A stretch of DNA of 64,000 nt from Paenibacillus polysaccharolyticus (GTDB taxonomy: Bacteria; Bacillota; Bacilli; Paenibacillales; Paenibacillaceae). Location: positions 62,001 to 126,000 of the forward strand of contig NZ_FMVM01000017.1 in the NCBI RefSeq assembly GCF_900102085.1, read 5' to 3'. The notes under the pieces were generated by a model. It was not told where the DNA came from and ran no database searches. It was given only the letters and a program-made list of their open reading frames with translations. How positions within the stretch are numbered: the first letter of the stretch is position 1; each line of letters opens with the position of its first letter. This document shows positions 46,373 to 55,210 of this stretch, one piece after another. Made by a program: the position numbers and the translations under genes.

Positions 46373-46993
46373 TTAGTGGTTAATCCACTTAATTTCTCCA
46401 ATAGGCCAGAAAATAACATCAGCACGGCCAATAATATCTTTCAGCGATACATAACCGATCATTCGGCTATCTGTACTGTTTGGTCGATTATCCCCCATAA
46501 CAAACACATGACCCGCTGGCACCTTGCCGTCTGGGAACTGTTCGTTCGGGAAATCCTTCACGTTATACGTTCCACCACTCGCTTCAGCCGCATCAATAGC
46601 ACCTTGGATGTAGGTCTCATTAACCTTTTGTCCATTTACCGTTACGGTGTCTCCCTGAACCTGAACCGTATCTCCCGCAACTGCGATAACACGTTTGATG
46701 AAATCCCGTCCTTCGGAAGGTACATGGAAGACGATCACTTCACCACGTTTTGGCTCGCGGATATCGTACAGTATCTCATTGACAATGACACGTTCTCCTG
46801 TCGAGAAATTCGGTTGCATGGATGGCCCGTCCACCACAAATGGTTTAAAAAGTAACCAGCGAATCAGAATAACCAGCACGAGTGCAATGACAATGGCCTT
46901 CAGCCACTCGACTATTTCATTTTTCGCTTTTTTGGATCGATTATTTTTTTCTTCCGCAGGTAAGCTCTGGTCCTGTTGAACTTCTTGTTCCAT
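46373..46993 (-). CDS. lepB: Type I signal peptidase
   Basis: Membrane protease that removes Sec/Tat signal peptides. A Lys/Glu-rich cytoplasmic N-terminus (about 27 residues) precedes one membrane helix (about 30-50). Catalytic Ser58 in GPSMQPNF and Lys100 in DFIKRVIAVAGD. VFVMGDNRPNSTDSR is box E. 206 residues. It lies 3' of rplS and 5' of rbgA. Confidence 0.95.
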   Translation of the reverse strand: MEQEVQQDQSLPAEEKNNRSKKAKNEIVEWLKAIVIALVLVILIRWLLFKPFVVDGPSMQPNFSTGERVIVNEILYDIREPKRGEVIVFHVPSEGRDFIKRVIAVAGDTVQVQGDTVTVNGQKVNETYIQGAIDAAEASGGTYNVKDFPNEQFPDGKVPAGHVFVMGDNRPNSTDSRMIGYVSLKDIIGRADVIFWPIGEIKWINH

Positions 46994-47022
46994 TCAAGAT
47001 CTTCCTCTCTTCACAGTACATG

Positions 47023-47031
47023 ATTATAGCA
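47023..47031 (-). promoter_or_regulatory. Extended -10 promoter candidate for lepB
   Basis: Minus strand TGC-TATAAT (47031-47023), about 30 bases before the lepB ATG. No good -35 is visible, as is usual for extended -10 promoters. The rest of 47032-47254 is featureless. Confidence 0.45.
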
Positions 47032-47254
47032 GTATACATTCAGCTTTTTGCTTCCTCCCTATATAAAACTAGAGAAAACAAATTATTCAACTCAGTTATG
47101 TAATTCTTGCAGCCAAGCATTACAACCGTACATTGAACCACAATTCAAATGCCTTGGATAACTGATGTCACAATCCTCCCGGACTTTACGCCGCATATCC
47201 GCCATACCATTTTACTCGGAAGTGTACCTCCGGTTCAACTTTTCCCGGACAAAA

Positions 47255-47283
47255 ACGAAAAGGGCTTGTCTCCAAGCCCTTCC
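47255..47283 (-). terminator. Intrinsic terminator of rplS
   Basis: AAGGGCTTG (47260-47268) and CAAGCCCTT (47273-47281) form a perfect stem around TCTC; the minus-strand RNA continues UUUUCGUUUUUG. Confidence 0.9.
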
Positions 47284-47297
47284 CGGTATCCGTTATA

Positions 47298-47639
47298 TTA
47301 ACGAATTTCTTTAATTCTCGCTGCTTTACCGCGTAGTTCACGAAGATAATAAAGCTTCGCACGACGCACTTTACCACGGCGAGCCACTTCGATTCTATCG
47401 ATTTTAGGGGAATGAAGCGGGAAAGCTCTTTCCACACCTACACCGTAAGAAATTTTACGAACTGTAAAAGTCTCACTGATTCCACCACCACGGCGTTTAA
47501 TCACAACACCTTCGAACAATTGGATACGCTCACGAGTTCCCTCGATTACCTTAACGTGCACTTTCAAAGTGTCACCAGGACGAAAACTCGGAATATCTTT
47601 GCGAAGTTGTTCTTGTGTAATCGCTTGAACGATATTCAT
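47298..47639 (-). CDS. rplS: 50S ribosomal protein L19
   Basis: Large-subunit protein at the 30S interface. 113 residues: [30 protein letters not shown] and the C-terminal [21 protein letters not shown] are typical. Separated from trmD by a plus-strand deacetylase gene, so it has its own promoter and leader. Confidence 0.97.
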   Translation of the reverse strand: MNIVQAITQEQLRKDIPSFRPGDTLKVHVKVIEGTRERIQLFEGVVIKRRGGGISETFTVRKISYGVGVERAFPLHSPKIDRIEVARRGKVRRAKLYYLRELRGKAARIKEIR

Positions 47640-47735
47640 CTATGACTCCCTCCTTCCGTACAGGCGTTCATACTTCTTCCAGAGATCACCTTGTCTCTTT
47701 CATTATCCATAGAGGACCGCCGTATTCCACATAAC
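47640..47735 (-). ncRNA. Leader of rplS, possible L19 autoregulatory leader
   Basis: About 95 bases run from the predicted transcription start to the L19 ATG. GGCG near 47717 and CGCC near 47665 could close a structure, and a GGAGGGAG ribosome site precedes the ATG. Firmicutes are known to have an L19-binding leader in rplS mRNA; I could not confirm the consensus by eye. Confidence 0.4.
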
Positions 47736-47741
47736 AGAATT

Positions 47742-47770
47742 ATTGTATCACGTGGCACATTAAAACACAA
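47742..47770 (-). promoter_or_regulatory. Predicted sigma-A promoter of rplS
   Basis: Minus strand TTGTGT (47770-47765), 17-base spacer, TACAAT (47747-47742). Confidence 0.6.
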
Positions 47771-47942
47771 GCTAAATAACCAAATTTATAATAGATCGTC
47801 TTACATCCATCTGTGTTTTTTATTAACAGCCCATAGTTCGCAATTCTCGTATCCATTTCTTCTCTTAATTAGTAAATAGGTGAAAAGTTTTGGTCCGTTT
47901 TTAAAAAGTCAACCACTCTCGTGGATAAAATAATGTAACTTT

Positions 47943-47971
47943 CCGACATAGAAGATCGTCTATCATATACT
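47943..47971 (+). promoter_or_regulatory. Candidate promoter of the polysaccharide deacetylase gene
   Basis: CCGACA (47943-47948), 17-base spacer, TATACT (47966-47971), about 74 bases before the ATG. It points away from the rplS promoter. Confidence 0.4.
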
Positions 47972-48044
47972 TAAAAGCTCATTACACGAGCAGCGTAACG
48001 AATTTTAAGAAATAGATGAATTCTAAAGGAGAACCAGGAGAGAC

Positions 48045-48992
48045 ATGAAACACATCAGAAAATTATTGCTAGCCTCACTTGCCATGCTCACATGCACCGT
48101 TACATTATACGCTTATGCTGTTAATCATCCCACCAACGCGTTATCCCACAAGGCCTGCTCGTCTTGGAATATCGTACAACGTAAATTCTTCACATTAACT
48201 CACTCGGACTTTTCGCTGCATTCCAAGCTGGATCGCTCTAACTTTGTTATCAAACAAGGCACGGCTACAAAAGTTCCTGTTCTCATGTATCATTATGTTA
48301 CACCAAAAGTATACAATCACGAGCCAAAGAATAAATCCATCATTGACCTGGATGTGTTCGAGCAGAATATGAAATATTTACACGAAAATGGGTACCGAAC
48401 CGTTACTCTGTCTCAGCTTGAACAATACGTTAACGGTGAAATCTCGCTACCTGAGAAATCATTTGTCATTACCTTTGATGACGGATATCAAAACAATTAT
48501 ACGCTGGCTTATCCCATACTCAAAAAATATCATTTCCATGCTTCCCTTTTTGTCATAGGTAGCCGGATTCAGTCCACACCAGTCGCTTTTAACCCTAGTA
48601 AAAAAAGCGATATCTCCAAGCAAGAGATGGCCGCAGGAAGCGATGTATTTGAGTATAATAGCCACACCTTTAACCTGCATCACAAAGGATATATGGTATG
48701 TGGAGACGATCTGCCCGTTACGCTGGATACCAGCCTGCTGGATCACGATATTGAGCAGATCAAACATATCGGTATCAATACGCCATATATCGCCTACCCT
48801 TATGGATATTTCAGTGAACAAATGATTTACAAACTCCATCAGCATGGATATCGCATGGGATTCACGGTTAGACCCGGATTTGTTCACCCTGGGGATTCAC
48901 CCATGGTTTTACCTCGCTTAACCGTTACAAATGATACCGATCTCCCTACCCTGCTACAAACGGGTTCCAATATACTCAGTGAGCGGTTCTAG
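48045..48992 (+). CDS. Secreted or membrane-anchored polysaccharide deacetylase
   Basis: NodB-domain protein that probably deacetylates cell-wall or exopolysaccharide sugars outside the membrane. An N-terminal signal/anchor (about residues 4-26, no lipobox). VPVLMYHYVTP at about 85, then VITFDDGYQNN with the catalytic/metal Asp pair and SHTFNLHH with metal-binding His. IAYPYGYFS and MGFTVRPG complete the domain. 315 residues; resembles the YxkH/IcaB type rather than PdaA. Substrate unknown. A plus-strand insertion between trmD and rplS. Confidence 0.87.
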   Translation: MKHIRKLLLASLAMLTCTVTLYAYAVNHPTNALSHKACSSWNIVQRKFFTLTHSDFSLHSKLDRSNFVIKQGTATKVPVLMYHYVTPKVYNHEPKNKSIIDLDVFEQNMKYLHENGYRTVTLSQLEQYVNGEISLPEKSFVITFDDGYQNNYTLAYPILKKYHFHASLFVIGSRIQSTPVAFNPSKKSDISKQEMAAGSDVFEYNSHTFNLHHKGYMVCGDDLPVTLDTSLLDHDIEQIKHIGINTPYIAYPYGYFSEQMIYKLHQHGYRMGFTVRPGFVHPGDSPMVLPRLTVTNDTDLPTLLQTGSNILSERF

Positions 48993-49040
48993 ATTAGTAA
49001 TACTTTCAAACGAATAATTCAATTCTGCCTTGATTAAATC

Positions 49041-49084
49041 AAAAAAGCCGATGGATGCAGTCTAAGCTGTCCACTCGGCTTTAT
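49041..49084. terminator. Bidirectional terminator between deacetylase and trmD
   Basis: AAAGCCGA...TCGGCTTT with inner TGGA/TCCA and CAG/CTG pairing; A-run on the left and T-run on the right serve both converging genes. Confidence 0.8.
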
Positions 49085-49090
49085 CTTTAC

Positions 49091-49852
49091 CTATCTCTTA
49101 TCTTGTTCAGCCCGGTATTGCTCCAGCCATCTCCGTTCCTTCTCCGTCAGATCTGCCGACTCCAACAGTTCAGGTCTGCGCTCCAACGTACGAATCAGCG
49201 ATTGTTCTCTACGCCAAGCCTCGATATTCAGATGGTGTCCAGACAAGAGCATATCCGGCACTTTCATGCCTCTAAATTCAGGCGGGCGAGTATAGTGAGG
49301 ATACTCCAGCAACCCCGTACTGAATGAATCCGTCACTGCACTTGTCTCGTTACCGAGCACCCCCGGAATCAGCCGTACAATGCTATCAATGGCCACCATA
49401 GCAGGTAGTTCTCCGCCAGTCAGAACATAGTCACCAATAGATAGTTCATCCGTCACCAGAAACTCGCGGATTCGTTCATCATATCCCTCATAATGACCGC
49501 AGATAAAGATCAGATGATCTTCTTGAACCAGTTCTTCTGCCTTTTTCTGTGTAAATGTCTCACCTTGCGGACACATCAAAATAATCCGGGGCGCTTTCAT
49601 TGTGGCGGCAGCTTCTCCGCGCTGTTGCAAAACATCCTCTACAGCAGCAAAAATCGGATCAGGTTTGAGCACCATACCTCCACCGCCGCCATATGGTGCG
49701 TCATCCACAGTGTTATGTTTATTGGTTGCGTAATTTCGGAAATTGGTCGCCCCAAGCGAGACAAGCCCTTTGGCCTGCGCTTTACCCAGAATGCTTGTGC
49801 CAAACACACCATCGAACATTTCCGGGAATAACGTTAATACATCCACCTTCAT
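49091..49852 (-). CDS. trmD: tRNA (guanine37-N1)-methyltransferase TrmD
   Basis: SPOUT-fold methyltransferase that makes m1G37 to prevent frameshifting. [15 protein letters not shown], the [14 protein letters not shown] region and the trefoil-knot block [18 protein letters not shown] are diagnostic. 253 residues. It starts 1 base after the rimM stop. Confidence 0.97.
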   Translation of the reverse strand: MKVDVLTLFPEMFDGVFGTSILGKAQAKGLVSLGATNFRNYATNKHNTVDDAPYGGGGGMVLKPDPIFAAVEDVLQQRGEAAATMKAPRIILMCPQGETFTQKKAEELVQEDHLIFICGHYEGYDERIREFLVTDELSIGDYVLTGGELPAMVAIDSIVRLIPGVLGNETSAVTDSFSTGLLEYPHYTRPPEFRGMKVPDMLLSGHHLNIEAWRREQSLIRTLERRPELLESADLTEKERRWLEQYRAEQDKR

Positions 49853-49853
49853 G

Positions 49854-50366
49854 TTACAGCAGTCCTTCCATCAGGTGAATCTTGACCTGCTTCTGCTCTA
49901 CATCCACATCCAGAACAACATCGTCAATCACCGGAATTAGCACTTCTTTTCCCGCCGGTGTTTTGACTACCCACACATCATTCGCACCTGGGGTCAGAAT
50001 CTCCGAAATCGTCCCGAGTGACTCTCCCTCTTCCGTAATGACAGTGCATCCTACGATTTGATGGAAGTAATACTCCCCTTCTTCAAGTTCAGCAAGGTTT
50101 TCTTTGGATACTTTCGCTATCCCCCCCTTGAACTTCTCCACTTCGTTAATGTTGCCGTATTCTTTCAGACGAACGATATACATATTTTTATGCAGACGCG
50201 CAGATTCCACTGTAACTGGCACCGGATGATTATCCGGAGTAAACAAAAACAATTCAGCATTTTTGGCGAAACGTACTTCTGGAAAATCAGTCAAAGGCAT
50301 GATCTTTAACTCTCCACGAATTCCATGCGTATTCACAACTTTCCCTACATTCATAAACTCTGCCAT
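49854..50366 (-). CDS. rimM: 16S rRNA processing / 30S maturation factor RimM
   Basis: Helps assemble the 30S head domain with S19. [15 protein letters not shown] at the N-terminus and the PRC-barrel ([27 protein letters not shown]) at the C-terminus. 170 residues. The 5' side holds a palindromic repeat and no ylqD gene, unlike B. subtilis. Confidence 0.95.
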   Translation of the reverse strand: MAEFMNVGKVVNTHGIRGELKIMPLTDFPEVRFAKNAELFLFTPDNHPVPVTVESARLHKNMYIVRLKEYGNINEVEKFKGGIAKVSKENLAELEEGEYYFHQIVGCTVITEEGESLGTISEILTPGANDVWVVKTPAGKEVLIPVIDDVVLDVDVEQKQVKIHLMEGLL

Positions 50367-50418
50367 ACAATCCTCCTACGAAATTCAATCAAAATAAACA
50401 GGTATTTCAACTCTCGTA

Positions 50419-50552
50419 CAGCCGTTCCGGCGACGGTTCGTTCTTCCGATCGCTGTTACCCCCTCATTTTTTGAATTTATAATTTAAAGGTGAAAATGAG
50501 GTGATAAAGGCGAACGCTAACGCTTCTCCAGAATCGATTCCGTCCCCTACAC
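50419..50552. repeat. Intergenic palindromic repeat, copy B
   Basis: Core 50442-50515 shares TTCCGATCGCTGTTA and ATAAAGGCGAAC with copy A. The inner arms are CCTCATTTT and AAAATGAGG, a different stem sequence that pairs equally well as in copy A. The outer arms (CGACGG, CCGTCC) are more diverged. It ends about 53 bases before the rimM start, the same spacing as the other copies. Exact borders uncertain. Confidence 0.65.
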
Positions 50553-50626
50553 TGCTTTCGATGTCATGCATACCAAAAAAAATTTCAATTTAATATCTAA
50601 TCTAACATATAAAGTTCAGCATGCAC

Positions 50627-50661
50627 GAAAAGGGGCTAGGACATGCATCCTAACCCCCTTT
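50627..50661 (-). terminator. Terminator after khpA
   Basis: AAAAGGGGCTAGGA and TCCTAACCCCCTTT pair around CATGCA; the minus-strand U-run is short (UUUUCG). It closes the ylxM-ffh-rpsP-khpA unit. Confidence 0.7.
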
Positions 50662-50670
50662 CGTATATCT

Positions 50671-50901
50671 TTAAGATATGATATCAACGGTAACCCGTTT
50701 ATCCATCTTAACTGCTGCTGATGTGACGACCGTGCGAAGAGATTTTGCGATTCGTCCCTGTTTTCCGATCACCTTTCCGACATCGTCGGGATGCACCGTC
50801 AACTCATAAACGACAAGCCGGTCTTTCTCAATCGTCCGAACCGCCACATCATCCGGATGATCGACCAAAGCCTTAGCAATTATGCTTACTAATTCTTCCA
50901 T
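50671..50901 (-). CDS. khpA: KH-domain RNA-binding protein KhpA (YlqC)
   Basis: Small RNA-binding protein. 76 residues with one KH fold; VGKVIGKQGRIAKSLRTVV contains the GxxG-type RNA-binding loop. It lies 23 bases after rpsP, as in other Firmicutes, where it pairs with KhpB. Confidence 0.93.
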   Translation of the reverse strand: MEELVSIIAKALVDHPDDVAVRTIEKDRLVVYELTVHPDDVGKVIGKQGRIAKSLRTVVTSAAVKMDKRVTVDIIS

Positions 50902-50924
50902 AGATGACCCTCCGAATCAGCACC

Positions 50925-51197
50925 TTATTTAGATAATTTGGACTCGTGGAATTTCTTCATCACGCCCGCTTTGCTCAGCAAGTTGCGGACAGTGTCGGAT
51001 GCTTGCGCACCGTTTTGAAGCCATTGCAATGCTTTATCTTCATCGATCTTAACAACAGCCGGTTGTTCAACCGGGTTGTAGTAACCGATCTCCTCGATAA
51101 AACGACCGTCACGTGGGGAACGGGAATCCGATACCACTACGCGGTAGAAAGGAGCTTTGTGAGCACCCATACGTTTCAGACGAATACGAACTGCCAT
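50925..51197 (-). CDS. rpsP: 30S ribosomal protein S16
   Basis: Ribosomal protein of the 30S body. [20 protein letters not shown] and [18 protein letters not shown] are diagnostic. The frame is open to 51251, but ATG at 51197 has a GGAGGTG site and gives 90 residues, the family length. Confidence 0.97.
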   Translation of the reverse strand: MAVRIRLKRMGAHKAPFYRVVVSDSRSPRDGRFIEEIGYYNPVEQPAVVKIDEDKALQWLQNGAQASDTVRNLLSKAGVMKKFHESKLSK

Positions 51198-51251
51198 TTG
51201 AAAATTCACCTCCTTCAATGAAATCTGGTTCTCATGTAAACGGCTGTTCAA

Positions 51252-52628
51252 TCAACGGAAAGGAAACTTCATTCCTTTACCGAGACCTTTCAACTGTTTC
51301 ATTGCTTTATTCTTGCCACCCTTAGGACCCATCATATCCGAGAATTGCTTCATCATACGGCGCATCTCATCAAACTGCTTGATCAGACGATTCACCTCTG
51401 CGAGTGACGTTCCACTTCCGGTAGCAATCCGTTTCCGGCGGCTATGGTTAATCATATCCGGGTTACGCTTCTCTTCCGTTGTCATTGAATAGACAATCGC
51501 TTCGATTCGGCCCATCTGTTTATCATCGACCTTCAGGTCCTTCGCTTGTTTCATCTTGCCCATACCCGGAATCATATCCATGATCTGGTCAATTGGTCCA
51601 AGCTTTTTCACCTGATCCATCTGCTCCAGGAAATCCTCGAACGTGAATTCTGCATTCCGCATCTTGCGTTCCATTTCCTTCGCTTTCTCGGTATCGATAT
51701 TGGACTGTGCCTTTTCAATCAAGGACAACATGTCACCCATACCAAGAATACGTGAAGCCATACGTTCCGGATGGAATGGCTCCAGTGCATCAAGCTTCTC
51801 CCCCAGAGAGGCAAACTTGATCGGGCAACCTGTAACTGCTTTAACAGACAGTGCCGCACCACCACGTGTATCGCCATCCAGTTTGGTCAGTACAACCCCG
51901 GTCAGAGCAAGTTGCTGATTAAAGTGTTCCGCCACATTAACGGCATCCTGACCTGTCATACTGTCGACAACGAGTAATACTTCATCCGGGTTCACTACAC
52001 TGTGAATCTGACGCAACTCTTCCATCAGTTCTTCATCAACATGCAAACGTCCGGCTGTATCCACGATCACATAATCATGTCCGTTATCTTTTGCGTGTTG
52101 CAAACCTTGGCGAGCAATCTCCACCGGGCTTGTCTGATCACCGAGGGTGAACACTGGCGCCTTCAACTGCTCTCCCAGTACTTGTAACTGCTTGATCGCA
52201 GCCGGACGGTAAATGTCGCCTGCAACCAGCAAAGGTCTGCTATTTTGCTTTTGCAACATTTTTGCCAGTTTACCGGAAGTCGTCGTTTTACCCGCACCCT
52301 GTAAACCAACCATCATGATCACTGTAGGTGGTTTATTCGACTTCGCCAGCTTAGCTTGACTTCCACCCATTAACTCTGTTAATTCTTTGTTAACAATGTC
52401 AATGATGACCATTCCGGGTGTAAAGCTGTCCATTACTTCTTTGCCGACAGCCTTCTCTTTCACTTTGGCGATGAATTCCTTGACCACTTTGAAGTTTACA
52501 TCCGCTTCAAGCAATGCCAGACGTACTTCGCGCATCGCTTCGGCTACGTCTTCGTCAGACACCTTGCCTTTGCCGCGCAGCTTGCTGAACACATTCTGCA
52601 ATCGGGTCGTTAATCCTTCAAATGCCAT
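51252..52628 (-). CDS. ffh: Signal recognition particle protein Ffh
   Basis: SRP54 homologue that binds signal sequences and 4.5S/6S-type RNA. N domain, then GTPase with GLQGAGKTTT at 108-117, DTAGRLHVDE and TKLDGDTRGG. The C-terminal Met-rich M domain (IPGMGKMKQ; RRMMKQFSDMMG) follows. ATG at 52628, preceded by GGAGGTGGG, gives 458 residues. It follows ylxM, a known partner in streptococci. Confidence 0.97.
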   Translation of the reverse strand: MAFEGLTTRLQNVFSKLRGKGKVSDEDVAEAMREVRLALLEADVNFKVVKEFIAKVKEKAVGKEVMDSFTPGMVIIDIVNKELTELMGGSQAKLAKSNKPPTVIMMVGLQGAGKTTTSGKLAKMLQKQNSRPLLVAGDIYRPAAIKQLQVLGEQLKAPVFTLGDQTSPVEIARQGLQHAKDNGHDYVIVDTAGRLHVDEELMEELRQIHSVVNPDEVLLVVDSMTGQDAVNVAEHFNQQLALTGVVLTKLDGDTRGGAALSVKAVTGCPIKFASLGEKLDALEPFHPERMASRILGMGDMLSLIEKAQSNIDTEKAKEMERKMRNAEFTFEDFLEQMDQVKKLGPIDQIMDMIPGMGKMKQAKDLKVDDKQMGRIEAIVYSMTTEEKRNPDMINHSRRKRIATGSGTSLAEVNRLIKQFDEMRRMMKQFSDMMGPKGGKNKAMKQLKGLGKGMKFPFR

Positions 52629-52696
52629 GATCCCACCTCCTTCATGCTTTAATTCCATTTTAAAACTGATTCGTCTTACTTCACTGAAAACAATGG

Positions 52697-53047
52697 TTAC
52701 TCTCCCAGCAAAGCAACGAGATCGTGTATTGGTTTGTTGTTATCCACGGTAACGCCAGCGCGTTCCAGTGCTTGTTGTAAATCTTCAAGGTAGCGGCTGC
52801 GTCTTTCATACTTCTCAAGCAAGCCAAGCTTGCTCTCATAGTTTTCAAGCACTTGTTCAGCACGCTTGATATGTTCGTATACCGCCTGGCGGCTGATCTC
52901 AAACTCGGCTGCAATTTCACCAAGTGAAAAATCATCATGAAAGTAATATTTCAGAAATGTTTGCTGCTTCTCTGTCAACAATGATTCGTAAAAGGCAAAC
53001 AGCAAGTTAATCCGGTTTGTTTTCTCAAGCCGATTTTCTTGACTCAT
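52697..53047 (-). CDS. ylxM: YlxM-family DNA/SRP-associated helix-turn-helix protein
   Basis: 116 residues resembling region 4 of sigma factors: LTEKQQTFLKYYFHDDFSLG and EIAAEFEISRQAVYEHIKRAE form a helix-turn-helix. The C-terminal half is helical. In streptococci YlxM binds SRP; the role here is inferred. First gene of the ylxM-ffh-rpsP-khpA unit. Confidence 0.9.
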   Translation of the reverse strand: MSQENRLEKTNRINLLFAFYESLLTEKQQTFLKYYFHDDFSLGEIAAEFEISRQAVYEHIKRAEQVLENYESKLGLLEKYERRSRYLEDLQQALERAGVTVDNNKPIHDLVALLGE

Positions 53048-53102
53048 ATCGGGGCACTCCCTTCGTCAAGGAAAAACACTTTACACTCTTGCAACGTTCC
53101 TA

Positions 53103-53131
53103 ATAATACCTAAAACAAATCAGGATGTCAA
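53103..53131 (-). promoter_or_regulatory. Strong sigma-A promoter of the ylxM-ffh unit
   Basis: Minus strand TTGACA (53131-53126), 17-base spacer, TATTAT (53108-53103), about 55 bases before ylxM. The best promoter match in the window. Confidence 0.75.
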
Positions 53132-53271
53132 GCAAAAATACTTGTCACAATAAAAAGAAACGATACGCCTGCCATGAACAGTTTAAAACTGCCATCTTTA
53201 GGCGTTATAAAGCCTCATTTTCTGTCCATTCAATAAAGCAAACTAGAAGTCTTTCAAACCAGAACCAAAAA

Positions 53272-53309
53272 GAAAAACGAAACATCCCTAAAGAAGAGAC
53301 GATTCGTTT
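53272..53309 (-). terminator. Likely terminator of trhA
   Basis: AAACGAA (53275-53281) and TTCGTTT (53303-53309) pair around a 21-base loop; the minus-strand RNA ends UUUUUCUUUUUGG. It starts 8 bases after the trhA stop. Confidence 0.5.
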
Positions 53310-53316
53310 AACGCTT

Positions 53317-53964
53317 CTAACGAAGTGGTGTCAGATAGATTAAGACCGCAAAGAAATGCAGAATACTGCCTGCCAGTACAAACAGATGCCAGATCGCGTG
53401 GTGAAACGGGAAACCTCTCCATACATAGAACAATGTCCCCAGCGTATACATCAGGCCTCCTGCAACCAATAGTACAATCCCCCCTGTGGGAATTGCTGAC
53501 ACAAGCGGTTGCCAAGCAATTACGATCAGCCACCCCATCGCAATATAGAAGATCGTCGACATAAACAGAAACTTCTTGGTGAAAAAGGCTTTGAAGATCA
53601 CTCCGGCCAGTGCAATGCCCCAGATGACACCGAATAGCGTCCAGCCCAGCGTTCCGCGAACTGCGACGAATAAAAACGGCGTATATGTGCCTGCAATAAA
53701 CAGATAGATGGAAGAGTGGTCAAAAAACTCAAACAAGTCTTTTGCCTTGCCCTCTTTGAGCGCGTGCACCAACGTTGAATTCGTATAGAGCATCAGCATG
53801 GTAATACCATAAATTGTAAAACTAACAACATGCCAGGCCGTGCCTTTCATACTGGAAAATACAATTAACAACACTAACGCAGCTACACTAAGTGCAGCAC
53901 CGATTCCATGTGTCACGGCATTGGCGACCTCTTCACGGCGGGAATAGGTATAGGTATTGGCCAT
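53317..53964 (-). CDS. trhA: Hemolysin III / TrhA family (PAQR-like) membrane protein
   Basis: Seven-transmembrane protein of the hemolysin III/YqfA family, related to PAQR receptors, with a predicted metal site: NAVTHGIGA near residue 17, FDHSSIYLFIAGTYTPF near 81 and HHAIWHLFVLAGSILHF near the C-terminus supply the conserved Ser/His/Asp. 215 residues. The haemolysin name is historical; homologues in B. subtilis and E. coli affect membrane lipid balance. Inserted between ftsY and ylxM relative to B. subtilis. TATAAT precedes it at about 54011. Confidence 0.9.
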   Translation of the reverse strand: MANTYTYSRREEVANAVTHGIGAALSVAALVLLIVFSSMKGTAWHVVSFTIYGITMLMLYTNSTLVHALKEGKAKDLFEFFDHSSIYLFIAGTYTPFLFVAVRGTLGWTLFGVIWGIALAGVIFKAFFTKKFLFMSTIFYIAMGWLIVIAWQPLVSAIPTGGIVLLVAGGLMYTLGTLFYVWRGFPFHHAIWHLFVLAGSILHFFAVLIYLTPLR

Positions 53965-54099
53965 ATCAACCTTCCTTTCTAACCCATTACAATATCAGTT
54001 ACCTTTCATTATACACGTATTGCCGATGACATTACACGTGAGCTCTCACATGATGCAGCGGCAATACGGTGAACATGATTATTCATTTACGACCCAAGA

Positions 54100-55113
54100 T
54101 CAGGATTGTGTATTCTCTTCTTCGGCATTCTCTGCCGGTTGCTCCTGAATTAATCCTGCGAACAACGCGTGAACAAATTGCTCAGAATCAAATTCCTGCA
54201 GATCATCAATTTTCTCCCCAAGACCAACGAGCTTCACAGGCAGGTCCAGCTCCTGACGGATTGCCACTACAATACCACCTTTGGCTGTTCCATCAAGCTT
54301 GGTCAACACAAGACCCGTTACTCCACTTTTCTCTCCGAAAAGTTTGGCCTGATTCAGCGCATTTTGTCCCGTCGTCGCATCCAGCACCATGAGCACTTCA
54401 TGCGGCGCACTTGGAATCTCACGCTGAATGACACGATAGATTTTGTTCAGCTCGTCCATCAGGTTACTTTTATTTTGCAAGCGGCCTGCCGTATCACATA
54501 ACAACACATCGGCTCCGCGTTGTTTCGCGGCCTGCACCGCATCGTACATCACAGCAGCCGGATCAGAACCGGATTGCTGTTTGATCACATCAACGCCTGC
54601 ACGCTGTCCCCATACTTCAAGTTGCTCGATCGCTCCGGCGCGGAACGTATCTCCAGCGGCCATAATTACTTTTTTCCCTTGCTGCTTGAAACGGTGAGCC
54701 AGCTTGCCAATCGTCGTTGTTTTACCAACACCGTTCACACCAACAAACAAAATAACCGTAATGCCATCCAGATTCATTTTCAGTTCATTGTTTTGTTCCC
54801 CACGAAGCAAATCTGTCAGTTTCTCGGACAACACAGGCTGTAACTCAGCCGCATCCTCAATTTTGCGTTTCTTCACTTCTGCGCGCAGGTCTTCGATCAG
54901 ATTCATGACCGTATTGACGCCTACGTCTGCCCCGATCAGAATTTCTTCAAGTTCCTCGTAAAATTCCTCATCAATTTTTTTGCGGCGAATGACCAGATCG
55001 GTTACTTTTTCCACAAGCCCTTTGCGTGTCTTTTCCAGGCCATCCTTAAACTGTTTAGTAACCGACTCCGTTTTACTTGCAATGCTGTCCCGTAGCTTTT
55101 TAAAGAAACTCAT
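54100..55113 (-). CDS. ftsY: SRP receptor FtsY
   Basis: Membrane-associated GTPase receptor for Ffh. An amphipathic N-terminus (SFFKKLRDSI), N domain, GVNGVGKTTT at 125-134, DTAGRLQNK and TKLDGTAKGG. A short acidic tail ends the protein. 337 residues (B. subtilis 329). It lies 97 bases after smc. Confidence 0.96.
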   Translation of the reverse strand: MSFFKKLRDSIASKTESVTKQFKDGLEKTRKGLVEKVTDLVIRRKKIDEEFYEELEEILIGADVGVNTVMNLIEDLRAEVKKRKIEDAAELQPVLSEKLTDLLRGEQNNELKMNLDGITVILFVGVNGVGKTTTIGKLAHRFKQQGKKVIMAAGDTFRAGAIEQLEVWGQRAGVDVIKQQSGSDPAAVMYDAVQAAKQRGADVLLCDTAGRLQNKSNLMDELNKIYRVIQREIPSAPHEVLMVLDATTGQNALNQAKLFGEKSGVTGLVLTKLDGTAKGGIVVAIRQELDLPVKLVGLGEKIDDLQEFDSEQFVHALFAGLIQEQPAENAEEENTQS

Positions 55114-55210
55114 AAAGCCCCTCCATCGTGTAGATAATTAAATCGTAAATGGTCATGATTTTGTAAAATTAAATGAATCCTATTTGAAGCACACAGCAAT
55201 CTCCATGCAA

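Noticed and set aside
53965-54099. Operator-like GTGAG-CT-CTCAC repeat (54038-54049) upstream of trhA
   Set aside because: Short, with no known matching regulator, and lies behind only a partial promoter; too weak to annotate.
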